64,000 nucleotides of DNA from positions 19,787 through 83,786 of the forward strand of contig JAFREE010000111.1 of the NCBI GenBank assembly GCA_019400425.1. The letters run 5' to 3'. Under the pieces are notes generated by a model, which was not told where the DNA came from, made no database searches, and saw nothing but the letters and a program-made list of their open reading frames with translations. The position numbers and the translations under genes are program-made. Position 1 is the first letter of the stretch. Each line of letters begins with the position of its first letter. Origin of the DNA: Hymenochaete sp. R1. Its lineage: Eukaryota > Basidiomycota > Agaricomycetes > Hymenochaetales > Hymenochaetaceae. Shown one piece after another: positions 13,505 to 26,179 of this stretch.

Positions 13505-16500
13505 ATGCGTGTCCTTCTCTTCGACGGCCAGGGCTCGACTCCCTCCTCCACAGTGCCAGAGCCTTCGCGCAGCCCCCTAGCAAGCCTATTCCTACGCCAG
13601 TGTCATCTCAGTCTTAGAGCGCGTCTATGCCACCTCTCGGAGCAGTCGAAGAGTGTGCTGTTCAACGGTGCCACCCGAGATATCCTCGCAGGATTTCAAG
13701 ATGGATCGAAGACCTTCCCTATATCCGACCCAGCTCTCGTCGAGTACCCTCTCATCACCCTGCCTAACCTGTACGTGACCCAGGTCCTTCGACTATTCGA
13801 GGAACTCGAGGTGGCAGAGGAAGTGGAGACTGAAGCACCCGCTTCCGTCGTGGGGTACTCGTCCGGTCTTCTCCCGGCTCTCCTCGTAGCAAGTTCGTTC
13901 CCAAAGCCTGGAGTGAACGCGAAGGATCTCCAGCCGCAAGCGCAGCTCAAGCTTCTCCGAAATGCTGTCGCTCTGTTCAAGTTCGCATTCCTGCTCGGCG
14001 TGGAGACGCAGGTTTCGAAAGAGTTGATGATGACCGAGAGCGGGTTAAGCTTGGATGACCCTGCGAGAGAGAAGGAATGGGCTGCGGTCGTCTTTGGTGA
14101 GACGAGAGATGCATTGGAAGACCGTGTCGCACGGTGGAATGCTCAATCGACGGTATGTCTCCATTTATCTCCACATGTCGATCCCAAAGCCAATCCATTC
14201 TTCTCCCGTCGTTTCTTTTTTGCCATGGAATGCTGACATTGCCGTAATTGCTTTGCACTGCATAGAATGCCCTTCTCTGGATACACCTTACAGCGCAAAC
14301 GACAGCGACGTGCCACACCATCTCAGGGCTTCCTCATGTTCTACGTGACTTCCTTTCGTCTGTTCCCGATATCCGTCGCACGCCTATTCTCACCCCAGCT
14401 ACTCTATATTCTCCTCCGTCACCGACACCATCCTCTTCGTCCGATGACACCAACTCTACGTCCTCCCATATCCTTTCTCGCAAGTCCTCCGCTTTGAGCG
14501 TTGAGACTACGGCGACGTCGCCTTGCCCGTCTCCTAAACCTCAGATCTCGGAGTTGGATGCGCCCATCCCCGTCGCACCGATCGCGGTCGACGCCATTTC
14601 TAACCTCACTTCGGCCGCCTCGCCGGATGCGTTTCCATCGACCATACAGCACAAGACTCGTTTGACGAGCAAGCCACTCAGTATCTTCACGCTTTTCCAC
14701 ACCCAGAGTGCCCATCTCTCTGCGGTCAGCGACCGCATTACCTCTCAACTTTATCTAGATGCGACTGACAACGACTCCTCTTCGACTCTCGACACCCCCG
14801 TCACCCCCACTTACGATACTCTTTTCCATAATAACATTCAACTCGGATCTACTGACGACCTTCGTGCTGCATTGCAGTCCATCACCCTTTCGGGTAATTA
14901 CTCTCTCCATGACACGAACCTTGGAACAGCTCTTACCGATGACTGCGCCGGACGAAGGCTCATCGAGCGTGTCCTAGAGCTCATCATGGTTGAGCGGGTG
15001 GAATACGAGTCCGTTCTGGACGCTATCGCTCTCTCCGCCGACAAGAATATCGAGCTTGTCAACTACGGCCCTGGAACTGGCCTCGCTCGCGTGACTATGC
15101 GTTCCCTGAAGGAACGTGTTCCGGATGTGACTTGCACCTTCCGCGACGTCTCGTCCCCTGCGCTACCCTCGCTTCGTCGCCCCGTGAAACCCAGCGATGA
15201 ACCGATTGCGATCGTCGGTATGGCTGTCAATCTCCCTGGTGCAAAGAGCACGGATGAGCTCTGGCGCGTCCTGGAGCAAGGCATCAACACTGTTGAAGAG
15301 GTGAGCCGCACATTTGGTTATCTTCTTATTTCCTCTCATTATTTCGTAGATTCCAAGTACTCGTTTCGAGGTGGGTCCCTATGCTGAGGGAGCGGGTGGA
15401 AACCCGAACCGTAAGATGAAGACTCGCTTCGGAAACTTCTTGCCGGATACTCTGCATTCGGGTTTCGACAACGGTTTCTTCCGAATTAGCCCACGCGAGG
15501 CCCGTACGCTTGACCCACAGATGCGTGTCCTCATGCGCGTCGGACTCCAGGCAGCTGAAGCAGCTGGGCTTGTTGTAGAAGAGTTTACGATGAATGGCTC
15601 GAAGGCCCCCGAGGGTGTGCTTCGCAGCGAGGATGTTGGCTGCTTCGTTGGCGTAGCCACGAATGATTACCCCTTCAACCTTCGGAACGATATTGGTGTT
15701 CACTATGCTACTGGTAAGTTTACACCTGCATTTATACCAGTTCATATTAAAAGATTTTATATGAAGGTACTCTTCCTGCTTTCTTGGCCGGACGCCTTGC
15801 ATACGCTCTACACCTTTCGGGTCCTTCTTTCGTGCTCGACACCGCCTGTTCTTCGTCGGCCGTTGCTATTCACAATGCTTGCAGGGCTTTGCTCGCAGGT
15901 GATTGCAAGGCTGCATTGGCTGGCGGTGTTAACATCATTTCAGGCCCTGACGTAAGGCTAGTTCCCTTATTCATAAGCATGCATGTTCACGATTTATTAT
16001 TAGATGTTCTTGGGGCTTGACCGAGCTCACTTCCTCAGTCCGACCGGCAATTGCAAGCCGTGGGATGCATCTGCTGATGGTTATTGCAGGTCAGAAGGTT
16101 GCGGAATGTTCGTCTTCAAGCGTCTTTCAGACGCTCTCGCTGCCTCGGACAACATTCTTGGCGTTATTCGTGGTTCTGAGATCAATCAATCATCTGCTGC
16201 TGTTTCCATCACGCGCCCTCATGCGCCCACTCAGATGGAACTTATTAAGACTTTGCTCGAGAAGTCTGGCGTTTCACCTGAGGAGATCAATGTGGTCGAG
16301 GCTCATGGTACCGGAACTCAGGCCGGTGATCCCGAGGAGATGCGTACGCTCCGTGATGTCCTCTCCCCGAGCAACGGATTGAGGCGTGGTTCGTCCAACG
16401 GTCTCAACATCACCGGAATCAAAGCAAATATAGGTCACGCTGAAGCAGCGTCTGGTGCTGCATCACTCGCGAAGCTCCTCATGATGTTCCGTCACCGTGC

Positions 16501-19500
16501 AATCCCTCCGCAGATAAGTCTTGAGAAACTGAACCCGAAGATCGAGCGCCTCGAGAAGGATTTCACTCGCATCAACACAACTGGTGCGTGTGTCGAATGG
16601 ACGCCGAATTCCAATGGTGCCCGAGTAGCGCTTTTGAACAATTTTGGTGCCGCTGGATCCAACGCAGCTTTGATCATCGAGGAGCCACCAGTGCATCCCT
16701 TGGTCCGTTCCAAGGCTGCATCAGGCAAGGATACCGTACTCATTACGCTATCCGCTGAGAATGAAGAAGCCCTCTTGGCTCTTCGCGATTCGTATGCTCT
16801 TTCCATTGTTGACGAGTCCATCGTCGAATTTGCGTACACGGCCACCGCTCGCAGGAGGGTCCGTCCATGGCGCATGGCCGTCACTGCTGATTCCGCTGAT
16901 GCCTGCGCAAAGGCTTTGTCCGACGCTCGTCCCGTTCTCGCAACACCAGCCCAGAAGAAGAAAATTGTATTCCTTTTCTCTGGCCAAGGTGGACAGCATC
17001 TTGCCATGGGACGCGAGCTGTATCGGACCTCGGCCATCTTTAGGTCTGTTGTCGACGAGTGCGACAAGAAGCTCGTCCGCTGGGGGCACCCTGGTGTTCT
17101 TCCCATCATTGGTGCTGAAGGCGACAAGTCGGGTTTGGAGAAGGTGGATGAGCTCGTCGCGTTCCAGTGTGCAATGTTCGTGTTGGAAGTTGCGTTGACC
17201 GAGCTTTGGAAAGCATGGGGTATCACTCCTGACGCGGTTGCAGGACACAGGTTCGTCCTATATGCTTCTCTTATTACGCCCTTTATTGACATTCATAAAG
17301 TCTCGGTGAGTACGCTGCTCTTGTAGCGGCCGACGTTCTGTCGAAGGATGCTGCTCTTCGCATCGTTGCCCACCGTGCGCGTCTTATGACGCTGCGTTGT
17401 CCGATCAATGAGACCAGCATGCTTCTCGCTCGTCAAACTCCAGCTTTCGTCACACAAAGCCTCCTCGACACTGGTTTGAACGGGAGTCTGTCCATCGCTT
17501 GCTACAACAGTGCAAAGGATGTTGTCATTGGCGGTCCCATCGAGCATCTTAAAGTTTTGAAGGCCCATCTCGAAGGCGCAGGAACGAAGTGCTTCGACGT
17601 CGCTGTACCTTTCGCTTATCACACTGCGGCTATGGACCCGATCCTTGATGAGTTAACGCGATTCAGTAGTAAATTCGAGCTTCGTGCACCGTCGATCCCC
17701 GTCGTTGCCAACGTTTCTGGCCGTGTCGTTAGGCCCGGAGACGCGAATGTTTTCGACGCCGGTTACTTTGCAAGGCACTGCCGGCAGCCTGTCCAATTCG
17801 AGGCGGGCATGGTGGACTTCGCTGTAGACGCCGATGCGGTAGCTGCGTTCATCGAAATCGGTCCGCACCCGACGACGTTGCCCATGGTCCAGTCGCTCTC
17901 GTCCTCAGTTAAGGCTGAGACTCTCCATTCGCTCAACAAGAAGTCTACGTTCCGGGCTGCGTTGCTAGCCGCTCTTTCTCGTCTTTTTGTCGTTCGTGAT
18001 GGAATTGCGTGGGACGTTGCTTACAGGCAGCTCTACCCAACGGTCTCCAGCATTGAGATCCCAGGGTACCCGCTTGTGGAGAAGGAGTTTTGGGTGCCTT
18101 TCGTGGAGGAGTCTGCGCCTGCGCCGATTGCGGCCCCCAAATCGTCCAATGACCTCGAGAAGTATGCGTTCCTTGGGTCGTGGACTCAGAAGCCGTCGTC
18201 AAAGGATGCCAATATCTCTGAATTTGAAACTCCCATCGAAAGCCTTGCTGATTACATCAAAGGGCACAACGTTGTTGGGTCGCCTCTGTGCCCTGCATCG
18301 GTATACTACGAGCTCGCGTTAGCTGCTGCGAAGGTCACCTTTGAGTTTGTGGACTCGACCTTCGAGGATGTGCTGACGCTCTCGGATGTCCACTTCTCCC
18401 AGCCTCTTGTCTATGACGCATCCAAGCCTCTTCAAATTCGCACGACGATCAACCTTCACCCCAACGGCAGCAAGCACGCGGGCACTTTCTCTATCAGCTC
18501 GGCTCTCGGAGGCAAGGAGCAGAGTGTACACTGCAATGGATTTTTCCAGCGCCGCGAGAGGGATTCAATGGCGTCGAAGCTTCAACTTCACGCTACTAAT
18601 GTCGAGCGCGGTAAGAAGGCTTTGCTGGATGCCGGAAGTTATGAGACGCTCCGAACTCGCACGATTTACGACCTTATCTTCCCTCGCGTCGTCGCCTACT
18701 CAAAGCTCTACCAAGTCATCAGCTCGATGGCTCTCGATGAGAAAAATGGTGTGGGTCTTGCGACAATCAAGCTCGATGACAACCAGGCAGGGAAGAGCTT
18801 TGTCAGCCAGCCAGTCTTCATCGACTCTCTCCTCCACGCTGCGGGCTTCCTCATTAACAGTCGTGCTGCCTCTGGTGATGCGTACATCTGCAACCAAGTC
18901 GACTCTTGCAAGGCATTGCCGGACTTCGATCTATCGGCCACGTACGAGATCTTCTGCACAACAACTGCGAATGGTGAAGGGTCGGTCGTTGGGGATGCTT
19001 GGGCTGTAGAGAAGGGTGGTTCACACCGTCTAGTCGCATACATCAAGCGCATGCGCTTCTCGCGGGTCCGCCTTAATAGTCTGTCTCGTATACTTGCCCG
19101 AGCTGAAGGTGGAGGTAAGAACCATGCGACGCCGTCTGTTACCCCACGGGCACATTTCGACCAATCATCCCTGACGCCCTCGACACCACCCAAGCTGGGG
19201 AGCCCTTTCAACCAGAGGCCGTCACATGCTCGCACCACATCCGCTCTCAGCGCTTCGACCTGCGTCCAGCCTACTGCCGATCCTTCGCAGGAAGTGATTC
19301 AGCTCGTCGCCCAGATGTGTGAAGTGCCTGAGTCCGATGTCAAGCTTAGCAGCAATCTCGTTGACCTCGGCGTCGACTCCCTTGTATGGCTCGAATTGCT
19401 TGGTCAGTTGAAGGGTAATTTGGCAAGTGAGTCGATGGACTCCTCCGAACTCATGCAGTGTTCGACCGTCGGAGAACTCGTATCCAAGCTCGGACCCGGT

Positions 19501-20818
19501 CCGGTGCTTGAAGTGAAGACTCCCTCCTTCTCTATGTCACCTCAGGAGACGTTGCACTCCAGTGGTTATGCAACTCCCGCCGAGGTTCCTCGCTCTGTAC
19601 CTGCATCAGGCGCATCGGACGTTATTCCTCAAGTAAAGGAAATTCTCGGTGTTGTTTTGGATATGCAGCCTCAGGACTTCCGCGATTCCGCTACTTGGGA
19701 GTCTCTCGGTCTTGACTCACTCGGCTGTATTGAAGCACTCGGCGAGTTCCAACAACGCTTTGGGCTGGAGCTCCCAGCCGAATTCTTCTTGGACCATCCA
19801 ACCGTCGGCGAAGTCCTTTTGTTCATCTCTAACGCTGTTTCCCGGTCCGCGTCTCCCGAGCCATCTCAGGTCCCTTCTGCGGCGGCCCTACCGGAGATCA
19901 ATGTCTCCTCGCATAAGCCAGTTGCCAATGCAGAACGTACGCTTCTCGCTCTTCAGAAGTACGATAACGGTTCCAGCCCACTTTTCCTGGTACATGATGG
20001 CAGTGGTTTAGGACACTGTTACTCGCGTGTTGGGCCGATCGGCAGGCCTCTTTGGGGTATTAACAACCCGAAGCTATTCAGTGGTGAGCGCTGGGACGGT
20101 GGTGTGCCGGAGATGTCGCAGTTTTATGCGAGTCAAATCCGGCCTTTGGCAACTGAAGCCGGCTGCATTCTCGGTGGTACGTATTGTCCGTAAGGTGATA
20201 GCCTTATTTTAACTAATTTTGGAATCTTTAGGATGGTCTTTTGGTGGTGTCTTGGCGTTCCACATGGCTACTCAATTGATGCGCGATGGTGTCAAGGTCG
20301 CCGGTGTTGTCCTCATCGACTCCCCCAATCCTTTCACGACCACTCCTCTCCCCGAGGCTCTGATCGATTCCGTGGTCAAAACGGAGATCTCCGCGCAAAA
20401 TGGACAGCAATCGAAAGTGATCGCCTTATCCCGTAAGCAAATGTCGTACGCCACCCAGGCGCTTGTGGATTATGATCCGCTTGCGTCCGGTGTGTTGCAG
20501 TCTGCGATGCCGAAAGTCGTCATGCTTCGCTGCACCGAGGCTTACACTTTCTCGGGTGCGGCGAAGAACACCCCTGGATTTGATTCGTTCCTGGAAGATA
20601 GAAGCGATGCAAAGGACATGGTCGCTGGTTGGGAGAAATTGACTGGACGCGAGGTGCCGGTGCTCGATCTTCCTGGACATCACTTCGAACCGTTCTCGCC
20701 GAAGAATGTGAGTTACTGTTCTTTACGTACTACCAAGCCGTTCTAATAATATTTGAAGGCCGATGCTGTTACTCGCCAAATCTCGACGGCAATCCGCATG
20801 CTAGAGTCTCGGGCTTGA
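13505..20818 (+). CDS. Non-reducing polyketide synthase, SAT-KS-AT-PT-ACP-ACP-TE
   Basis: Iterative type I polyketide synthase expected to build an aromatic polyketide from acetyl and malonyl units without reduction. Exons: 13505-14152, 14266-15300, 15350-15713, 15767-15951, 16004-17250, 17301-20176, 20232-20707, 20759-20818. All joins keep frame and give about 2296 aa. The SAT domain has GYSSG at residues 117-121, with Ser119 where the family usually has Cys. The KS starts near residue 527; its cysteine is C710 in DTACSSS, followed by [13 protein letters not shown] and [12 protein letters not shown]. The AT begins [10 protein letters not shown] and has GHSLGE (S1160). The product-template domain has His1482 (IKGHNVV) and Asp1668 ([11 protein letters not shown]). 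Two carrier domains follow, LGVDSL (S1853) and LGLDSL (S1966). The thioesterase has GWSFGG (S2121) and a late His pair (2268-2269). No methyltransferase or reducing domain is visible. Orsellinic-acid-type synthases of basidiomycetes share this layout; the exact product is inference. Confidence 0.95.
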
Positions 20819-21760
20819 CTCGATCTTGGTAGGCCGGAATGGCAACCCTCGAAGACTCAAGTTTTCCCTTTCGTTTCTTTCATAATGCGTCTTCTCTCGC
20901 TAATCAACTACTACTATTACGGCCAAGCGAAGTAAAATGAGAGCCCACTTTTTCCTTGCGCTGCCTGTGTTGTATTCGATGTTAACCTCGTTCGTCGTTT
21001 CATACTCTGGGGACGTTACCCCGGATAATCCCGCTCTTTCATTACATGCGAATTCCGTTTTCTATTTTATTTTTCATTTCAACGTTTCTCTCGTCTCCGA
21101 ATGTGTCAATAGTGTAAAAACCGCGATGCATGTGACCTGTGCTTTTCTTGATGCTCTCCGTTTTATCATTCTTTGTTGCTTCTTTTCGTCTCATCAAAAT
21201 GTCTCATTCTCATTCTCATTTCGTTTCTCACTTTCGTGCGTTCACTCGTGTACCATAACGAAACCTCTGCCCTCATCCTCGATTCTTCCTCATTCATCCC
21301 AATCTCGCCTTCTTTCGAATCATGCGTTACGAACCCTGCGATTTCCTCCACAATGATTTCTGGATGCCTCTGCGATGCAATGCGATTCCGTTTACAATGC
21401 CTGCGATGTGTTTCTCTTTTGTCTGTCATACGTAGAACTGGAAATAAATGCGATTTATTTACTCTCATTGATAGGAAGCGGGACTGAAACAAAGGAAAGT
21501 TCATAGAACTTATAAGGGAGACAAAGATTGAAAGTGGTTGTGGCCGTAGTCGTCGTAGTCATTGTGTGTGGTTGTGCTGAGTCATCAAGACACCTTCCTG
21601 ATATAGGCAGCGCTGCCCACTGCGCGCCCTTGTCATCATCATCGTCCGTCCGCCAATCTCAACCCACCTTACTCACCTTCTTCCTCCTCTTCCCCACCGT
21701 CATCAACGATAGTGAAGACCTTCTTTACGACGCGATACCGACGGAACACACGCACTCGAC
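20819..21760. other. 3' flank of the PKS and 5' flank of the MYND gene
   Basis: T-rich and pyrimidine-rich non-coding sequence. An open frame at 20937-21356 is rich in Phe, Ser and Leu and looks like translated pyrimidine-rich untranslated DNA rather than a protein. A GTCGT-rich stretch lies near 21540-21565. Confidence 0.5.
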
Positions 21761-24700
21761 ATGCGTGAATCCAATTTTGCCTTCCCGGCTCAGAACCGAG
21801 CCTGCGTGTGTATTTCATCTCAATTGTATGACCGCCGTGGTAAGTGCCCCTTTCACCGTTTGTCGCTATGTTGGTGCTCAATATTGACGACGCCGTGGTT
21901 GGCTATTGCGTACTGTAGCCCTGGATATATCGTCGCCGCTGCCTTTGTTGAACTCGTTAACACATTTAACCTATCTCACATCCACCTCACCCCGTATCCG
22001 TGAGATCCTCACTTGCGACGGTGGCCTTGAGCGTCTCGTTCGCCTCCTCCGCGACTTTTGTCTTTCCCCGCCCGCTCCAGAGAACCCATCTCTTATCTTC
22101 GGTCTGTCGCCCATAAGTCTCCCGCGACCTCAGCCCATCCCTACCCTCAACCCAAAGTCCTTTGACAGGCACGCAGCCTACCGCTTCTCTCTCGCCTTTC
22201 AGTGTGTCGTCAATATTGGTGTCAGGGGCTCTGAGCCCATCCGTAGTCGTGTGGTGCAAGCTGGCACGCTCGAGGTGGTGGGATGTATCTTGGAGGCGTG
22301 GCTCGCGTCGAAGGGGTTCCCTGTTGGCCCAAATGCGAACGCCTCCGCGTTCACGAGGGAGTCGCGCGAGCAGAGGCAGCAGAGGAAGCAACAACAAGTA
22401 GAAGCGAGGCAGAGGGACGCTATGGATCAGGTATCGAGGGTTTTATCGATGGCGAGTGGTGCTGGAGAGCCAGTCAGGAGATCAGACGATCGAATGCAAA
22501 CAGCGAGAACTGAGGTGCATGGACTTTGTTTCTAGGATGTGACGTTTGAAGTGGCTGACTCATTTCATTTCTGGAAATGTCTTTTCTTTCAAGGAGGAAC
22601 CCTCTCGGAGCCAGAGCGCGAGTGCGGCGACCTCTGACGCGGAGACGACGGTGTCGACGGATACGTCTGCAAATGCGACGCCTGTGAATGCGGGGACACC
22701 GACGACGACTACGGTGACCGTGCCAGGCAGATTCCGATCAGGCACAGTGGTCGCACGACGTTCACTTGCCGCCGCCGGTCCTTCAACCGGTCCTTCCATA
22801 GCTCGCACTCGAACTGTCCGACCGCCGATTGACTCTGAGGCTAATTCAACGTCGACATCAAGAGCTGAGACAGAAACCGAGGATGACGGGGAGCCGGATG
22901 CCGATGGGGATGGGGATATCGAAATGGGGACAAGCGCATCGCAGGATCAGGATCAGGAACATGATACGGATGAGAATATTCCACCGTCATCCTCGCGGAG
23001 GGCAGTTGGTATCGTGTCTGACTCGCCCTCTCCTGCGACTGCAGATAACTCAGACTCACTTGATGTCGACGCACATATCATCATCAATACGAACGCGGCG
23101 GACGACGCCGTCGCAGATGGCATTGTTGCTTTGGACCAGAACGTGAACGACGATCTCGCAATGGGTGCTCCTCCAGGCGCACCCGGAGCAATCGATGCCA
23201 CGCCCCGCACTCGAACCAACACGTTGACACTTAATACTCGCAATATTCCCCGTGAACATCATCATCATCATCATCACCACGGGCATGGTCATGGTCGAGA
23301 AGAACTCACTCCGCGCGCCGTCTTGGCATCTTTGCCTATGCTTTCGCATAACCACAACCACAATCATACCCCAACACCTGTATCTATTCCCGTCGCCACC
23401 GATGCTACAGCAGCTGGCGCTCCAAGGTTGACGCCGACCACTCAGTCGGCACCTTCTCGCCCCACAGTACCCTCACCCGGAAACGCTGGTGCTCCTACCA
23501 CTGCACCAACTGTAGCTGCGGGGCAGACGGCTACTGCCCATCCTCCCAGACCAGGCCATCGCCAACACCATCACCACCATCGTTCTGAAGAACCCGGTCC
23601 TTACCGCGAAGAGGATGTTCTTCTCTCCCTCCAACTCCTCGCCTACCTTAGCAAATACCCTCACGTTCGACAGGCGTTTTACAAGCCTAGGCTTAGCTTT
23701 CACCCTGCTACCGCGGTCCCGCAAGGTGAGAGGCCAAGCACTACCACGCCAACCCAAATGGTTGTCCCGGAAGGCTGGAAGAGAGTCACAGCCGGTAACA
23801 CTGTCATGGGCATCAGTAGCGGTCAGATCCATGATTTGAAAAAGGACTTCTTCAAGACGTTGACAGGGCGAGGAAAGGAAAAAGAAAAGCAATCAGCTAT
23901 ACAGTTCGCTCACTTACCGTCGCGAGATTTGACGAGCTCCAGCTCTAACGCAATCTCGAGCTCACATTCGAATCCTCCACGTATGACGAATGTTTTTTCG
24001 CTGGTAGAGAGGTTCACGTTCAGACCGAGTCCGTCGGAGAGCGCTATGCCAAATACACCGTTCTTGCCCCCGGAGATTCAGTACTGGGCCGGTGTGATTA
24101 TGAGGAACGCGTGCAGGAAAGACGAGAGTCGGGGTGGGATAAGACAATGTGCTAACAGTGCGTACTTTCTTTAGTTGGTTGCCTATATCCATCAATTCTG
24201 AATCGGTTTCTTCTTTCCTGAAGTGTTATGCGGAAAATGGGAATCATACCCGAGAGAATTTGCAAAATGCAGACGATGCAGGAAGGCTAAGTACTGTGGG
24301 AAGGAATGCCAGTCTCGCGCATGGAGCGAGGGTCACCGATTCTGGTGTAGCGCTCGCGAAGAAGAGACAGCTGAAGGAGTCCCGTTAGGTGCCAGCGGAA
24401 ACGTTGGACCAGGTGCTGTCGCTTCGACGTCTGTGACAACGGCTCAAGTTGCAAATCCGGCAGGAAATGCTTCTGACGTAAATGAGAGGAGTCGAGTGGA
24501 GAGGCGGCAGCTGAGGGATAGGGATCGTGCGAGGACGGCGAATGCTGCGATGCAAGAAATGACGCGCTCGTTGAATGCAGTTGCATCGAACTTGGCGGTG
24601 GTGGGTGTGAGTCAGAACGCTGCAATCACTGCCGAGGCTCGTTTAATCAGTCATCGTATTCCTATGAAGTTTGTGCTAATACTTTTATCTATAGACCCGA

Positions 24701-25252
24701 CAAAATCAACCAACGACAGACGGTACATCTCCCAATGAGGACACTGAGTCGATAGTGCGTTTTGCAGAGGCTGCGAGTGCTATCCTCGGCGTGGGCGATG
24801 CCAGCGGCGGGTCCACTTCGAGTCCATCTTTCTCGGTTACGAATCCTTTACCACCCTCAAATGCCAACGCCAGTGCGGCTGCGGCAGCTCTCGCTGCAGC
24901 TGCTTCGGGAACCGGGACGGGAAATAACGCTGGTACGGTACCGACTGGGAGGCAGTTGAGTGTCGAACAGCAAGTCGCTATTCGTCGGTTCTTGGAAGTG
25001 CTTGAGGAAGGACAGGGACAAGGACAGGCGCAAGTGGCTAATTCCCATATTTTCGCGCAGAGGCAAGGTCAAGAATATCTGCTGAGAGGAACGGGTGTTC
25101 AGACTGAGGATGGAGGTGCCATTGACTTGGGAATGGGGGATACGACAATTGAAATTGGCTCGAGAGGTGGTGGGATGGGTGCTGGGGGTGACTTGGAGGT
25201 CGACGTGCGGAGGGGACAGGAGGAGAGTGGGGATGAGATGGTTATCGGGTGA
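21761..25252 (+). CDS. samB: MUB1/samB-type MYND zinc-finger protein
   Basis: Homologue of Aspergillus SamB and yeast Mub1. In yeast Mub1 is a partner of the Ubr2-Rad6 ubiquitin ligase that controls the proteasome-gene activator Rpn4; in Aspergillus the gene affects morphogenesis. Exons: 21761-21839, 21919-22514, 22594-24157, 24224-24606, 24695-25252, giving 1059 aa in frame. The N terminus (MRESNFAFPAQNRACVCIS) and the block FSLAFQCVVNIGVRGSE are family hallmarks of the armadillo-like N-terminal part. The MYND finger lies at about residues 744-786: it starts CANMLC across the exon 3/4 junction and continues through CRRCRKAKYCGKEC and ends HRFWC. Between these is a long disordered insert rich in Thr, Ala, Asp and His, with eight consecutive His near residue 446. 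The C-terminal tail is Ala/Gly-rich. Start chosen because the conserved N-terminal motif begins exactly at this ATG. Confidence 0.93.
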
Positions 25253-25795
25253 AGGCTGCCGTCGAGGTTGTTTGAGTATCTATCTATACGCACGCATACA
25301 TGCACATGTACCCCTTTTCCTGCCTTTTTTTCCCTTTCTTTTCTCATTCTTCTCGTCATGCATCTTCATACGAATTACTTTCTTCCTACTACACATTGCG
25401 TTCTACAATTACAACCTAGTTTCTTTCTCTCTAAGTCTTTCTTATTCCTCCTTTTTTCCCTTTTCAGCTCGACTCCTTTATCTTCTTCTCCAGAACGCAC
25501 AAATGGTATCCCCTGCGAGCCGTGCAGAAGTTCTTCGTTGGTTAGAGTAAGATTGGACATCAATGCGAATGTTTGGGTGTGGGCGGAGCAATGTCCAGGG
25601 AACGAGTCATAACCTGTGGTTGTTAATCAATTTACTCACAATAGTGAGTGATAAATCACTATGAATGAGAAACGAGGTGGTTGAACGTAGACGTGGATGG
25701 TTTGAGCATGGTTGTCTTACGAACGAACTAAGTACGGGAGTTATATGTTTGCGGCTCTTTTCTCGGCTGGCAGTGATGAGGGAATTTGATGGTGA
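25253..25795. other. 3' flank of the MYND gene
   Basis: Pyrimidine-rich 3' untranslated-like sequence up to about 25480, then mixed sequence leading to the left end of the inverted-repeat element at 25796. No gene seen. Confidence 0.5.
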
Positions 25796-26179
25796 CACTA
25801 CGGGGAGAATTAAATTGCTAAGCGGGAAAAAGATAAATGCAAGAGATACATCACAAAAACGTGACAGTGACTAATTCTCGGAGGAACCGGGTAAATGCCA
25901 GCTCATGTGTAGTGGGAGGCTCGGGCAGAAGACAGGTACTGCGTAAGTCGATTTGTTGATGCCGGTTCCAGTTAGCATAGCAAACCATGTGCGCGTGACT
26001 CGAGGTTACTATATCTGGTATCACCGACATATCAGTGACTGAAATCTTGCGGAACCGGGTGAAAGGCAATTTAAATTTCGATGATGTAAGCGCCACGATG
26101 CAAGAAAAAGCTCTCTTTGCTTTGCATGTTTCTTGCATTTATCTTTTTCCCGCTTAGCAATATAATTCTCCCCGTAGTG
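25796..26179. mobile_element. MITE with CACTA-type terminal inverted repeats
   Basis: A 384-bp non-coding element. Its left end, beginning CACTACGGGGAGAATT, is the reverse complement of its right end over about 52 bp (25796-25847 against 26128-26179), with essentially one mismatch. The flanks carry a 9-bp direct repeat, TGATGGTGA on the left (25787-25795) and TGATGATGA on the right (26180-26188), matching at 8 of 9; the innermost 3 bp are TGA on both sides. Inside, a block of about 37 bp starting CAGTGACT and containing GGAACCGGGT occurs twice in the same direction, at 25864 and 26033. CACTA ends with a 3-bp duplication fit a non-autonomous CMC (EnSpm) element. It encodes nothing. Confidence 0.82.
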
